From IMG/VR virus record IMGVR_UViG_3300042564_006100, positions 1 through 64,000 of that record: a stretch of 64,000 nt of DNA; one strand, written 5' to 3'. The notes under the pieces are model-generated. The model searched no databases. It saw nothing but the letters and a program-made list of their open reading frames with translations, and had not been told where the DNA came from. The stretch comes from a virus. Numbering within the stretch: the stretch's first letter is position 1; each line of letters opens with the position of its first letter. Shown here in pieces: positions 16,818 through 25,500 of the stretch. The translations under genes and the position numbers were made by a program.

Positions 16818-17729
16818 TCAACGTTTCCGGCGAATCAACATCATGCCGCCTGCGAGCATCGACAGGAGCATCGATGTGGGTTCAGGGACACTGGCGAGAC
16901 GGAACCCAAAGCTGGAGAACTCATACGTGGGGACGTCGCCGTAGCCGCCGCCGTTCGAGGAGTGCAATGGGCCGGAGCCGCCGAGGTTGACCCAAGCGCC
17001 CCCGCGAAACCCGCGAGACGAGTCGGACACAGCGTCAATCCATTCCCAGACGTTTCCTCCTTGGTCATAGGTTCTATAAGAACTTGCATCTCCGCTGTAG
17101 GTGCCTACGTCTGTTGAAGAGCCTACGGACAAATTGTAATTTGCATCTGCCGTGGTGATCGTATTTTGACCGTTCGGGTAGAGCGAGTAGGATGTAGTTG
17201 TCGCACTGTAATACGCTGCCTTATACCACTCATTCTCGTTTGGAATGTAAACTTGAGCCCCGATATTTGCTGTAATAATACCGCTAATCGCACCGTTGAG
17301 GGTGTAGGCTCCCGTCTCGGTGCTGCCATCCCCTTGGCTGTTGATCATCCAGTTGGCGAAGCGCGCCGCATCAAACCACGAGACGTAAACCACCGGGCGA
17401 TTGGCCAAGGCACTGGTCACGCTGTAAGTGTAGCTACCGGAGCTGCCGCTTTGAGTGATGCCATAGCTCGACATGCTGGAGTTGTAGAGTCCGTAGCTGT
17501 CGGTCTTAGCGGCGGCATTGAGGAACGCGCCATACTGGGTGTTGGTCACCTCGTATTTGCCAATCTGGTAAGCGTAACCGACTGCGCCGTAGCCTGTAAG
17601 TGGGTCTGCCGCGTTTCCGGCATTGCCGACGCTGACGTAATCGATGCTCACCGTGGCAAGAGCCGGAGTGATGAGAGGAACGCTGGCCAGTAATGTCAGT
17701 CCGATGGGGAAAAAACGGGAATGTTTCAT
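16818..17729 (-). CDS. Secreted SUMF1-domain PEP-CTERM protein (moron)
   Basis: 303 residues: a signal peptide (about 1-25, ending ALA), a SUMF1/formylglycine-generating-enzyme-like fold over residues 27-280 with family landmarks YEVTNTQYGAFLNA, YVSWFDAARFANW, PNENEWYKAA, GGNVWEW and SFGFRLA, then a PEP-CTERM tail (VPEPTSM, hydrophobic stretch, RRKR). Proteins of this type are common in Verrucomicrobiota and are usually not enzymes. It sits between portal and protease genes, has an AT-rich leader (17730-17800) and its own terminator, so it behaves as a moron. It may change the host cell surface during lysogeny; that role is inference. Confidence 0.75.
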   Translation of the reverse strand: MKHSRFFPIGLTLLASVPLITPALATVSIDYVSVGNAGNAADPLTGYGAVGYAYQIGKYEVTNTQYGAFLNAAAKTDSYGLYNSSMSSYGITQSGSSGSYTYSVTSALANRPVVYVSWFDAARFANWMINSQGDGSTETGAYTLNGAISGIITANIGAQVYIPNENEWYKAAYYSATTTSYSLYPNGQNTITTADANYNLSVGSSTDVGTYSGDASSYRTYDQGGNVWEWIDAVSDSSRGFRGGAWVNLGGSGPLHSSNGGGYGDVPTYEFSSFGFRLASVPEPTSMLLSMLAGGMMLIRRKR

Positions 17730-17800
17730 AAATTCTTCAAAATCAATCCCCTTCTAGCCGTTCCGTCTCAAGAGGCAACCACAATTCCCAATTTTCAAAA

Positions 17801-19249
17801 TTATTTCACAGCGGTTTCAGGGACCTTCGCAAGGCTGCTTTGCTGTGTTAACGCAGCACCCGATGGCTTCCAGAGCATCTCGACCGGCACGCCGTGTTTT
17901 GCCGCCGTCTCAAGAATGAGCTTGGCATCGCTGGCCCGGCGCTCGATTTCCTCGCCGAAGTCAGCACCGAGTTCCTGGAAGTGGTCGGATAGCGTCTTGA
18001 GTCCCATTTCCACGTCCGCACGGTTCTGCTGGGCTTCCCGTCCGGCGTCCACGGTCACACGCTTGGGCGGCACGGAGGAGATTTTCCACCAGCCTTCGAT
18101 GGGCGGCAGGAGTCCGCGGTTGATCGCGTCACCAATGACGTAGGTCCACACCGGCCGGATCAGGCGGCGTTCCAGGATCATCTGGCGGAAGGAGAACCGC
18201 CTATCGGCTTTGGCGACGATCAAGCGCACGCCTGCCCCGCCGATCTTGCTGGAATCCGCCGCGAATTCGAACGGGATCACTCCAAGAGCCGAGTCGCGCC
18301 GTAGATGCTCCAGGAATCCGGTGAAGGTGGGAGACGGGCGGTTGGATTGGAAGCTCTCGATGGATTCGTCGGGTTTAAGCGCAACCAGCTTGCCGCCCAC
18401 GATCTTCTGGAGCGTGATTGGATCGCTTGGATCATTGCCACCTGCTGCGCCACCGACCACGAAATCGCCATTGTCATCAAGTTCGCCACGGGCGGTTTTG
18501 AGCACGCGAGAAATATCGGCGTTGTCCTTCACCGCATGTTTTTCCAGCGCCAACAGCTCGATCTCATCGAGGACGTGGTTGATCGAATGCTGGATCGTCG
18601 GATGCGAGCGCACGCCACCCGCCCATTCCGGCTCGTGGATGTGGAGTATTGAGGCGGATGATAGATCGCGGGAACTGCCATTATCTTCCAAGGCGCGGTA
18701 AAAGATCGGTGCGCCCCAAGCATCGAGACCGACGCCATCGAGAGTTTCCCTGGAGCCGAACTGGTCGCCGATCCGGTGGGATTCGATTAACTGGATGCGT
18801 GGTTCTCCCTCGGCGTCGTGGGTTTTGTGGACGAAGTATTCGCCGTCGATGTCGATGCCCCGGCAGACGAGCGCCTGGCATTCCTCGAAGGAAAATCGGC
18901 GAGTCACCTCGCAGCGGGCCGACCACAGGGCGAAGTAGGCTTCGGCGGCGCGGTTCCAGTCTGGACCGGCCGACTGGGCCTGCACGCGGATGCCGTCGCC
19001 GGTCGAGTAGATGGCCATGTTGGCGACCAGTTCGCGGACGAAGCCCGAGTTCTTGTGGAGGTAGCGCGACTTGCGGACGAGTTCCGAGCGCACCCCTGGC
19101 GTGAGTTCGTGCCGAGCGTCCGTGGGTGCAAACCCCGGAACCAATCCACGGCGAGACGACCAGTTGGCAGACTCGAAGGGTGATCCCCATGCCTTGGGGA
19201 CGAGAACCGGCGGCAGCCATTTGAGGGCGAAGGATTTGAGCGGATTCAT
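17801..19249 (-). CDS. Portal protein, lambda type
   Basis: 482 residues from the ATG at 19249, which overlaps the stop of the gene upstream (ATGA). An open extension to 19339 is not needed. The family pattern is clear: MAIYSTGDGIRVQAQ, IDIDGEYFVHK, FGSRETLDGVGLDAWGAPI, ILHIHEPEWAGGVRSH and the long C-terminal helix region. It forms the dodecameric channel at the capsid vertex through which terminase packs DNA. It lies after the small connector-like gene, as in lambda. Confidence 0.85.
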   Translation of the reverse strand: MNPLKSFALKWLPPVLVPKAWGSPFESANWSSRRGLVPGFAPTDARHELTPGVRSELVRKSRYLHKNSGFVRELVANMAIYSTGDGIRVQAQSAGPDWNRAAEAYFALWSARCEVTRRFSFEECQALVCRGIDIDGEYFVHKTHDAEGEPRIQLIESHRIGDQFGSRETLDGVGLDAWGAPIFYRALEDNGSSRDLSSASILHIHEPEWAGGVRSHPTIQHSINHVLDEIELLALEKHAVKDNADISRVLKTARGELDDNGDFVVGGAAGGNDPSDPITLQKIVGGKLVALKPDESIESFQSNRPSPTFTGFLEHLRRDSALGVIPFEFAADSSKIGGAGVRLIVAKADRRFSFRQMILERRLIRPVWTYVIGDAINRGLLPPIEGWWKISSVPPKRVTVDAGREAQQNRADVEMGLKTLSDHFQELGADFGEEIERRASDAKLILETAAKHGVPVEMLWKPSGAALTQQSSLAKVPETAVK

Positions 19250-19506
19250 TTCGGCAGGTATCCGGAGACTTGCGACACGGCGACGGTGCGAGGTTTGCCG
19301 TAAGTGGCTGGGTCGAGAATCCGCAGCGCGTGGGCGCATTCCTCAAGCACCTGATCGATGGGCATGGTGAACTGCTTGGTGGCAGAGCTGCCCGCCTCGT
19401 TCCAGGTCATGAGAGTCTTGCCCTCGATGAGAAATTCCTTCGCCCGCGACTGGATGGCGAGCACCTCGGAAATCGTGAAGCCGGTGATGAAGAGTCCGCG
19501 TGCCAT
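19246..19506 (-). CDS. gpW-like head-tail connector
   Basis: 86 residues. In lambda order the small gpW connector gene stands directly before portal; size and helical character fit (FTISEVLAIQSRAKEFLIEGK). It overlaps the portal start. A close functional call is not possible from the sequence alone. Confidence 0.5.
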   Translation of the reverse strand: MARGLFITGFTISEVLAIQSRAKEFLIEGKTLMTWNEAGSSATKQFTMPIDQVLEECAHALRILDPATYGKPRTVAVSQVSGYLPK

Positions 19507-19509
19507 GAC

Positions 19510-19944
19510 TTATTTGCCTTTCCAGGTGGCATTGCGCCCCCGCGTGTCGATGTGGACGAAGCCGGACGATGGGTAGATGCCGAGACCGCCGGTGAACTTG
19601 TCGGCCTTGCGCCATTCGAGCAGCCGGTCATAGACACGCTGTGGGCTGATGCCGTCGAATGCGATGTCGAGAGCGGTGAACTCAAGATGCTGACTGGATG
19701 ATACTCCCCCGATCGCCTTGTTGTAGTCGGGCGATCGGTAGGAGCTCAGAATACGGCATGACTTGCCGAACGAGTCACGAAGCTCGTCCACGATGCGAAG
19801 TGCGGGCACGATGTTCTTCCAGATGCGGCGTGGAGGCAGGCTGTTCTTCACACCCTTACGCTCGCGGGCAAAGTAGCTGGTGAACTCAGCCGCACCGAAG
19901 TTACGAAATCTTTGGGCGGCAAACCAATCGATGAAAGTGTTCAT
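19510..19944 (-). CDS. M15-type peptidase endolysin
   Basis: 144 residues. The zinc peptidase M15 pattern is visible: SYRSPDYN, then SSQHLEFTALDIAF with the His and Asp ligands, and the second His near the end in GFVHIDTRG. Such small M15 proteins cut peptide cross-links of peptidoglycan and act as phage endolysins. It lies directly after a holin-like gene, between terminase and the connector gene. No signal peptide is present, so it needs a holin for release. Confidence 0.75.
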   Translation of the reverse strand: MNTFIDWFAAQRFRNFGAAEFTSYFARERKGVKNSLPPRRIWKNIVPALRIVDELRDSFGKSCRILSSYRSPDYNKAIGGVSSSQHLEFTALDIAFDGISPQRVYDRLLEWRKADKFTGGLGIYPSSGFVHIDTRGRNATWKGK

Positions 19945-19947
19945 GGC

Positions 19948-20325
19948 TTACTTGGAGGTGCGGGGTTCGACGACGATTTCAAAGCGACCGTCCGGATGAA
20001 CCCGGATGCGTCCGTCCTTGCCGATGAATTCCCCGGTGACAGCGGGCGGCGTGGCGCATGAGGCGAGAAACGGGACGGTCAGAACACCCATCGCCAAACA
20101 GAACAGTCCAACCTTGAAGGACTGGTTTGGCTTGCCGTCGTCAAACAGGTCGCCGAGCACGACCACCAGTTCTTTCACGGCGAGCGCGGCGGGACCGGCG
20201 GCAAGCAGGTATTTTGCCATCGTCGGATCGAAGAGCTGGGCGATACCCGCCAGATCCAGTGCGGCGAGCGTGGACATGCCAGAACCAAGGAACGTGAGGA
20301 AGCGGAGGATGGTGACGGTCTTCAT
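19948..20325 (-). CDS. Holin-like protein with internal lipobox
   Basis: 125 residues. Two hydrophobic stretches (about 6-27 and 38-60) look like a small holin. A third (about 72-87) ends in the lipobox LASC (87-90), followed by a 35-residue tail predicted to be outside the membrane. A lipobox in this place is normal for outer-membrane spanins, not for holins, so this may be a holin-spanin fusion, or the lipobox may be used from an internal start (Met79 is too close to serve). It starts inside the terminase stop and precedes the endolysin. Confidence 0.55.
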   Translation of the reverse strand: MKTVTILRFLTFLGSGMSTLAALDLAGIAQLFDPTMAKYLLAAGPAALAVKELVVVLGDLFDDGKPNQSFKVGLFCLAMGVLTVPFLASCATPPAVTGEFIGKDGRIRVHPDGRFEIVVEPRTSK

Positions 20326-22142
20326 GCACCCTCGTCCGGAGTGTCAACCGGGGCGGCGGCAATGGATTCCCGGCCGACGATCTTGAGCATGGTCGCCGCT
20401 GTCGCCTGCATGGACTCACAGTCAAAAAAGTGATTCGGTCGCGAGCCGATCTGCTTCCACATCCAGTGACCCTTTTCCTTGATCCGCTGCTCGCTTTCGA
20501 GCTGCGCAAGGTAGTCGTCGTCGATGTCGTCAGGGACCTCCCAGGTCGGTCCTTGGGCGGGATCTTGGTTGCGGCGCAAGCGGGCGAGCGTGTCTTTGAT
20601 GTTGAGGTTGCTCCAGTAGTGGACGTGGCAGGACTGGCGATGCGAAAGCACGACCTTGCGCCGGGGCGAGTAGAACCGTTGGACGGTTTTGCTATCGCGC
20701 CCCTTGTGTGCATAGACCGGGCGGCGGTCGCCGATGAGTGCTACCCATCCGCGCTTGGCGCACTCACGATAGACGTCGTAGGTCGCGTAGCCGGCATCGA
20801 GGAACACGAGGCTTGGGTGAACATCAAAGCGTTCCTGTAACACGTCGATGTCGGTGAAGGTTAGAATCCGTTCGTTCCACATCAGACGACTCGATCCCTC
20901 CGCCGACCATGAGCGCACCACGGCGAACAGGTGATCCATCTGGCAGTCCACTGTGATGAAGCGCAGCGGGATGAGGCCGTTGCGCTCGGGCAGCGGGGCG
21001 GCAATCACACGTCCGCTCTTCGGCTCAATCGCGCCTTCCTCTTCCCACGTCTCGCCGCGCTTGTAGCCGGATTTGACGATCTCCAACTTGTAGTCTTCAA
21101 CATACTCGCGCCATGGCAGACCAAGTCGCTTCTGGTAGAATTGTTGGAGCAGTGAAACATCACCCTTACGCGCCGACGCCTTGGCCCGCAGGTAGAGTTC
21201 CGCGAGCTGCCCCCAGCTCATCGCGCACAGCGCGTTCCAGTGGAAGCCGACGTTTTCCTTCGAGGCTTTCGGATTCTTGGCGACGAACGCCCCGGTCGCA
21301 TTGAGTTCACGCCGTGTCCGCTCGCCGTCGTTGAAGTAGTGGTTGCACGACTCACAGCGCATTGCAGTGGTGCGCCGGACTTCGTCGAAATCCCATTCAC
21401 CGAATTCATCCCTGGCCGACTTGCTCCACTCGACGCATTCCCATTTGAACGGCTGCCGGTGATGGCACTCGGGACAGGCAAACGTCCACTCGCGCTGGTC
21501 AGTGGATTCGAACTTCCTATGGGTGTCATCGTCCTCCTCCCCGCCCTGACTCATGAAGATGCACTTCCCGAGCCAACCAAAGGCGGTCACGCGTGCCTCG
21601 GCTTCCGCCATGTGACCGACCGGCCAGCGCCACGTCTCGTCCCCGATCAACCAGCGGATCGAACGTCGCTGGAGGTTGGTCTTATTGTGCGCCCCGAGAA
21701 TCCAGAGCGTCATGCCGTTGTTGAACTGGATCGTGTTGTTCTTGCGCTTGTGGCGGTGGATGCCGGTCGGCATGAGCCGTCTCACAGGCTCGCATTGGTC
21801 GAAGAGCTTCTGCAGGCGCGACTCGGAATAATCGCGGGCGTCCTCGTCGGTTTGGTCAAGCCAGAGGGCTGGCCCCGGCAGGTTGGCGATGATGTAACAA
21901 ATCGTCAGCTCGGGCGCGGTGGTTTTGGATGACTGGACCGACGCGATGATCGAGACGAGCCGGATGCGCGGATCAACCAGCGATTCCATCACTTCACGAA
22001 TCCAAGGCGAATTGTCCGAACGGAAGCGTCCCGGGTTGGGCGAGTAGGGAATTCCCTCGATGTGGTCCTCGCACCATTGCCAGGCGGGCCGACGGTCGGG
22101 CGGTTGCCATGCTTCGCGCCAGATGTCGTGCAGCACTTTCAT
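20322..22142 (-). CDS. Terminase large subunit, GpA family
   Basis: 606 residues from the ATG at 22142, which overlaps the small-subunit stop. ATPase features: IIASVQSSKTT as Walker A-like segment near residue 70, LWLDQTDEDARDYSESRL, and LIGDET as Walker B near residue 165. A zinc-binding region CPECHHRQ ... CESCNH follows, then the nuclease domain with VDCQMDHLFAVV. This is the GpA branch of large terminases that packages DNA into proheads, often with cohesive ends. The C-terminus overlaps the holin-like gene. Confidence 0.88.
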   Translation of the reverse strand: MKVLHDIWREAWQPPDRRPAWQWCEDHIEGIPYSPNPGRFRSDNSPWIREVMESLVDPRIRLVSIIASVQSSKTTAPELTICYIIANLPGPALWLDQTDEDARDYSESRLQKLFDQCEPVRRLMPTGIHRHKRKNNTIQFNNGMTLWILGAHNKTNLQRRSIRWLIGDETWRWPVGHMAEAEARVTAFGWLGKCIFMSQGGEEDDDTHRKFESTDQREWTFACPECHHRQPFKWECVEWSKSARDEFGEWDFDEVRRTTAMRCESCNHYFNDGERTRRELNATGAFVAKNPKASKENVGFHWNALCAMSWGQLAELYLRAKASARKGDVSLLQQFYQKRLGLPWREYVEDYKLEIVKSGYKRGETWEEEGAIEPKSGRVIAAPLPERNGLIPLRFITVDCQMDHLFAVVRSWSAEGSSRLMWNERILTFTDIDVLQERFDVHPSLVFLDAGYATYDVYRECAKRGWVALIGDRRPVYAHKGRDSKTVQRFYSPRRKVVLSHRQSCHVHYWSNLNIKDTLARLRRNQDPAQGPTWEVPDDIDDDYLAQLESEQRIKEKGHWMWKQIGSRPNHFFDCESMQATAATMLKIVGRESIAAAPVDTPDEGA

Positions 22143-22744
22143 GATTCGTGGAGGCAAAGAAGAACCTCATCAATCGCCTGTCGGCATTCCCGCTGAATGC
22201 CGGTAGCGTCGAGACCCGATAGAATCGGAGGAAGTTCGTTTTCGAACTTGGCCCGCAGGATGGAAGTCGCTCGGGCGACATGGCCGATCCACTCGCTCTT
22301 CACCTGATGGATTGGAACGTATTCGCCCCTTTTCACGGCGATGCGAAGCTCACGCTCCTCGACTTCGGCGAGCAACTTGCGCGCTTTGAGAGCCTCCTCG
22401 TTGCCGACCGGCACCTTGCCTGCCTTGAGTCCCCGCAGGCGAACGAACTCGCGCCAGTCGGCCACCGGCCACAAGCCATTGGACAGCGGCTTGGGCGCGC
22501 CATCGAGTTTCTGCCAAGTGGTGAGCGTGCGGCGGGTCACGCCTAACACAGCAGCAAGCTCGACGAGCGTCTTTGCATAGGCGAGTGATTCCTCGCTGCC
22601 GGCCGCCCGTGATTCAATGCGCGCCCGCTCGGCCACGGTGAGCGGTTTTCCCGCCGCAACTTTGCGGATTAGATTCTGCAGATCAGCCTGAAGGATCTTC
22701 TCGGCCGCCTCGGTTGAGATTCCGTCTGTAGGATTCGATTTCAA
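22139..22744 (-). CDS. Terminase small subunit
   Basis: 201 residues, apparently from a TTG at 22744 since no ATG fits. A helix-turn-helix in the middle (LAAVLGVTRRTLTTWQKL, residues 64-81) and a long helical C-terminal region (LAEVEERELRIAVKRGEY) fit small terminase subunits that bind the packaging site. It overlaps the large subunit by four bases. No other packaging gene is present. Confidence 0.7.
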   Translation of the reverse strand: MKSNPTDGISTEAAEKILQADLQNLIRKVAAGKPLTVAERARIESRAAGSEESLAYAKTLVELAAVLGVTRRTLTTWQKLDGAPKPLSNGLWPVADWREFVRLRGLKAGKVPVGNEEALKARKLLAEVEERELRIAVKRGEYVPIHQVKSEWIGHVARATSILRAKFENELPPILSGLDATGIQRECRQAIDEVLLCLHES

Positions 22745-22797
22745 AGTAGCAGACGCAGCTGTGGCTCAGTGATCTTTTTGTTTTTGCTCAGATTGGC

Positions 22798-23520
22798 TCA
22801 AGGTTTCACCGCCACCCATCCGGCGAAATTCAGATGCCGCCAGAAGCAATCGACCGAAGTGAAGCCTTCTTCACGAAGTAACTCCTCGTTCCAGCGTGCG
22901 GTAACCGGGACCAGCACGCCTTCCAGCGACAGCCGCTTGCGGTCGATCTGACTGTCGGAATACCCATTCTCCCGCTTGATGTTGAGGAACAGGTTCACGA
23001 ACGCCTCATCGAGTTTGGCAGTCGCGCCGAGAATCTTTTCCACGAGGATGAAGGCACCGCCTGGAGCCAGTGATTCGAACACGCGGCGGATGATTTGCTG
23101 GCGGTATTCGATAGGCGTGAACTGGAGCGTGAGCACCGAGAGCACGAGGCTGGATGTCACACCAGGGAACTCGTGGCGCAGGTCGGCAGACTGGATGCTG
23201 ACGCGATTCCCGTGCGGGTGGTAGGAGAAGTTCTGACGTGCCGCCTCGATCATCGGCTCGCTGATTTCCATGCCGACGTAATCGTTGGCCGCGCCGAAGC
23301 TCGAAACGAAAGGCAGGAGCGCCTGTCCGCGGGAACATCCCATGTCGATGATGGCGGTGCCGGGTTGCACGAAGCGCCGGCCCACCTCGAAGGTCACCAT
23401 CCGCATCGCGTTGTATTGGGGGATGCTCCGCTGGAGCATGTCATCGAACACGGCAGTCACTTCCTGATCGAACTGCCAGGCTCCGCGGGGAACGACTTCA
23501 TCACGTTGGGCTTCACTCAT
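22798..23520 (-). CDS. SAM-dependent methyltransferase, CmoA-like
   Basis: 240 residues. Class I methyltransferase motifs: IIDMGCSRGQALLP (motif I, residues 58-71), VGMEISEPMIEAA (post I) and SSLVLSVLTLQF. The closest family known to me is CmoA, which makes carboxy-SAM for tRNA wobble uridine, or a general small-molecule methyltransferase. It is the last gene of a cluster with two ParB-type genes and a HAD-type gene. TTGACA lies 14 bases before the ATG. The phage substrate is unknown. Confidence 0.7.
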   Translation of the reverse strand: MSEAQRDEVVPRGAWQFDQEVTAVFDDMLQRSIPQYNAMRMVTFEVGRRFVQPGTAIIDMGCSRGQALLPFVSSFGAANDYVGMEISEPMIEAARQNFSYHPHGNRVSIQSADLRHEFPGVTSSLVLSVLTLQFTPIEYRQQIIRRVFESLAPGGAFILVEKILGATAKLDEAFVNLFLNIKRENGYSDSQIDRKRLSLEGVLVPVTARWNEELLREEGFTSVDCFWRHLNFAGWVAVKP

Positions 23521-23536
23521 GCCCGCGTGGCGGATG

Positions 23537-23989
23537 TCAACGCGGCAGGCGTTTGACGATCCGCGTGCCTTCGGTCAGGCAGGTCCCTTCAGGCGTCACC
23601 CAGAAGCACGGGATGGAGAACTTCGCATACATCTCGCGAGTCCGTGGGTTGCTCTCAATCGCGAGGTAGCGGGCATCATCGCCATGAATTGGAAACACGT
23701 CCTTCTTGAGCAGGTGCTCCTTGATCGCCGGGGGATTCCACCAACCCTTCGGCGCGAAGCACGCATCCTGGGGACGCCAGCCGGTTTGCTCCTCGATGCG
23801 GTCGAGCGTCCTGATAGTCCAGGTCTCCGGGCGGGCGGTGATGAGCACGACCGTATGCGGGCGGACCAGCTCAACCAGCCACTGCCGGTATTGCTCGTTT
23901 TCCAATCGCTTATCCATGCGGACGGGCGTGGTGCCGCGTGCCGGATTATTGGAAACCAGCGTGTAGTTGAGGTCTAGCAGGATGATCAT
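23537..23989 (-). CDS. HAD-like phosphatase domain protein
   Basis: 151 residues from the ATG at 23989, overlapping the upstream stop. Motif I is IILLDLNYTLV, a DxNxT variant of the HAD nucleophile motif; motif II is VVLITARPETW; a later Asp pair is in HGDDARYLAIE. The layout resembles the small HAD domain of polynucleotide phosphatases but no kinase part is present. It may remove 5' or 3' phosphates from nucleic acid or nucleotides; the substrate is not deducible. Confidence 0.6.
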   Translation of the reverse strand: MIILLDLNYTLVSNNPARGTTPVRMDKRLENEQYRQWLVELVRPHTVVLITARPETWTIRTLDRIEEQTGWRPQDACFAPKGWWNPPAIKEHLLKKDVFPIHGDDARYLAIESNPRTREMYAKFSIPCFWVTPEGTCLTEGTRIVKRLPR

Positions 23990-25500
23990 AGGGTAGTCTG
24001 AAGACGTTGCGAGAAAGAGTCCATGGCGCATTTCGCGAGATCCATGCGGGTGCCGTCTGGATAGGGCAGGTTGAACTCAAACTCGATGGCGGCACGAAGG
24101 CGGGCGGGATCAACTGGCAGGGCTGACGCGCAGGCCGCGTTGATGTTGTTGGAAAAGTCATCCACCTTTACCGAGCGGAAGAATGGACCGAACAGGGAGT
24201 GGAACTCGGATTCGGTGTGATACTTCTGAACCTTGGGTTTGTCCTGAAAGTCACCGATGCGAATCCCGGGTTCGTAGTCGAGGCGGAACGCGATGTTGCC
24301 CGCGTTGCTTTCGTTCATGAACGCCTTGCCGTTGACCTGCCGCCAGCCGGATTCCCCTGCCGATGATGCGCAGGCATAGACCTTGGTGAAGGGCTTGCAC
24401 AATGCGGCGCAGAGGCAGGCGATGTGCTCGCGGTCTTCACGGAACGGCACGGAATTCAGCACACTTGCAATGAAGATGCTGGTCCATTCCTTGCCCGCCG
24501 CCACTTCTGCGAGAAAGGTGCGGGCCAGTTCCACGCTCTCCGCCTTGTTGATGCCCCCTGGTCCGAGGCGATAGGGTTCGAACGGCGTGCAGTCGATTCC
24601 GGCCTGGCGAAGGAGAAAGGTTTCGGTCAGGTGGCCGGCACCAAAGTCGAGGATCGTCGTGCCGTGCTCCTTGGTCCAGCGGGTGCGGTCAGATGCCTTG
24701 CCAATGTCGAAATCCTTGCATGGCTTCGCGCCGTGGGTGGCGAAGACGAAGCCGTTGCCAAGCTCGCGCCTCACGCGGCGTGCGCGGCGGAACGAGTTGA
24801 AGCGCAGCATGTCGGCATAGCGCGTGTGGATGTCGAAATCCATCGAGAGCAGGTTCATCATCGCCCGGGCAAACTCCGCTTCTTCGTCGGTGACGAAAAC
24901 CACGGGAGCGAACGCGACTCCCTTTTCCGCGAGCATTTCCAAACGACCGATGCCGTTGATGACGGTCAGATCCTCGCGGCAGACGATGGGCATGAGGATG
25001 CCGTGGCGATGCAGCGTGCGGGCAAGGTTGCGAGCATACTGGATCCAGCGACCGGAGTTCACCCGGCAGAGATCCTTCACGGCGACTTCCGCGGGCTTGA
25101 GGCAGCGCAGGAAGGCATCGCTGCCGACTTCCTTGTCCGGGATCAGCGCGGCGAGCGCCTGGATGTCGAGCGATTGCAGTTCGCTCGTGACCCGACCGGG
25201 CGTGCTATTGAAATCGAAATCGTTGGTCGCCCGGTTGAACACGATGTTGAGCGCCTTGCGCTGGTCGAGATCGAGCGCCTTGGTCCGGGAAACAGGAACG
25301 TGCGTGGCCCCCATGCGCGAGGCGACGAGGTGGCGCTGGTGACCGGAGAGGATTTCTCCGTCCGAGTCGGCGAAGATCGGGGCGATGAAGCCGAGCTTGC
25401 GCAGCGACAGCTCGATCAGGTCGAGACGTTCAGGAACCGCCGACCTTGGATTGTAGGTGCTTGGGCGGATAGCCTCTATGGATTCAAGGGTGATGTTCAT
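23986..25500 (-). CDS. ParB-domain protein fused to methyltransferase-like domain
   Basis: 504 residues from the ATG at 25500 (ATGA overlap with the gene before). Residues 1-90 are a ParB/Srx nuclease-type domain: RPSTYNPRSA and LSGHQRHLVASRMGA, the Arg/His box that binds nucleotide. Residues 120-240 contain a second ParB-like region (ICREDLTVINGIGRLEML). From about residue 270 a Rossmann fold shows ILDFGAGHLTET, a class I methyltransferase motif I. Phage ParB-methyltransferase fusions are known near terminase genes, but their reaction is not established. Confidence 0.65.
   Translation of the reverse strand: MNITLESIEAIRPSTYNPRSAVPERLDLIELSLRKLGFIAPIFADSDGEILSGHQRHLVASRMGATHVPVSRTKALDLDQRKALNIVFNRATNDFDFNSTPGRVTSELQSLDIQALAALIPDKEVGSDAFLRCLKPAEVAVKDLCRVNSGRWIQYARNLARTLHRHGILMPIVCREDLTVINGIGRLEMLAEKGVAFAPVVFVTDEEAEFARAMMNLLSMDFDIHTRYADMLRFNSFRRARRVRRELGNGFVFATHGAKPCKDFDIGKASDRTRWTKEHGTTILDFGAGHLTETFLLRQAGIDCTPFEPYRLGPGGINKAESVELARTFLAEVAAGKEWTSIFIASVLNSVPFREDREHIACLCAALCKPFTKVYACASSAGESGWRQVNGKAFMNESNAGNIAFRLDYEPGIRIGDFQDKPKVQKYHTESEFHSLFGPFFRSVKVDDFSNNINAACASALPVDPARLRAAIEFEFNLPYPDGTRMDLAKCAMDSFSQRLQTTL

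Noticed and set aside
16818-17729. Variable protein of a diversity-generating retroelement, since SUMF1-like folds are common targets
   Set aside because: No reverse transcriptase, template repeat or matching variable repeat is visible in the window, and the protein ends in a PEP-CTERM tail.
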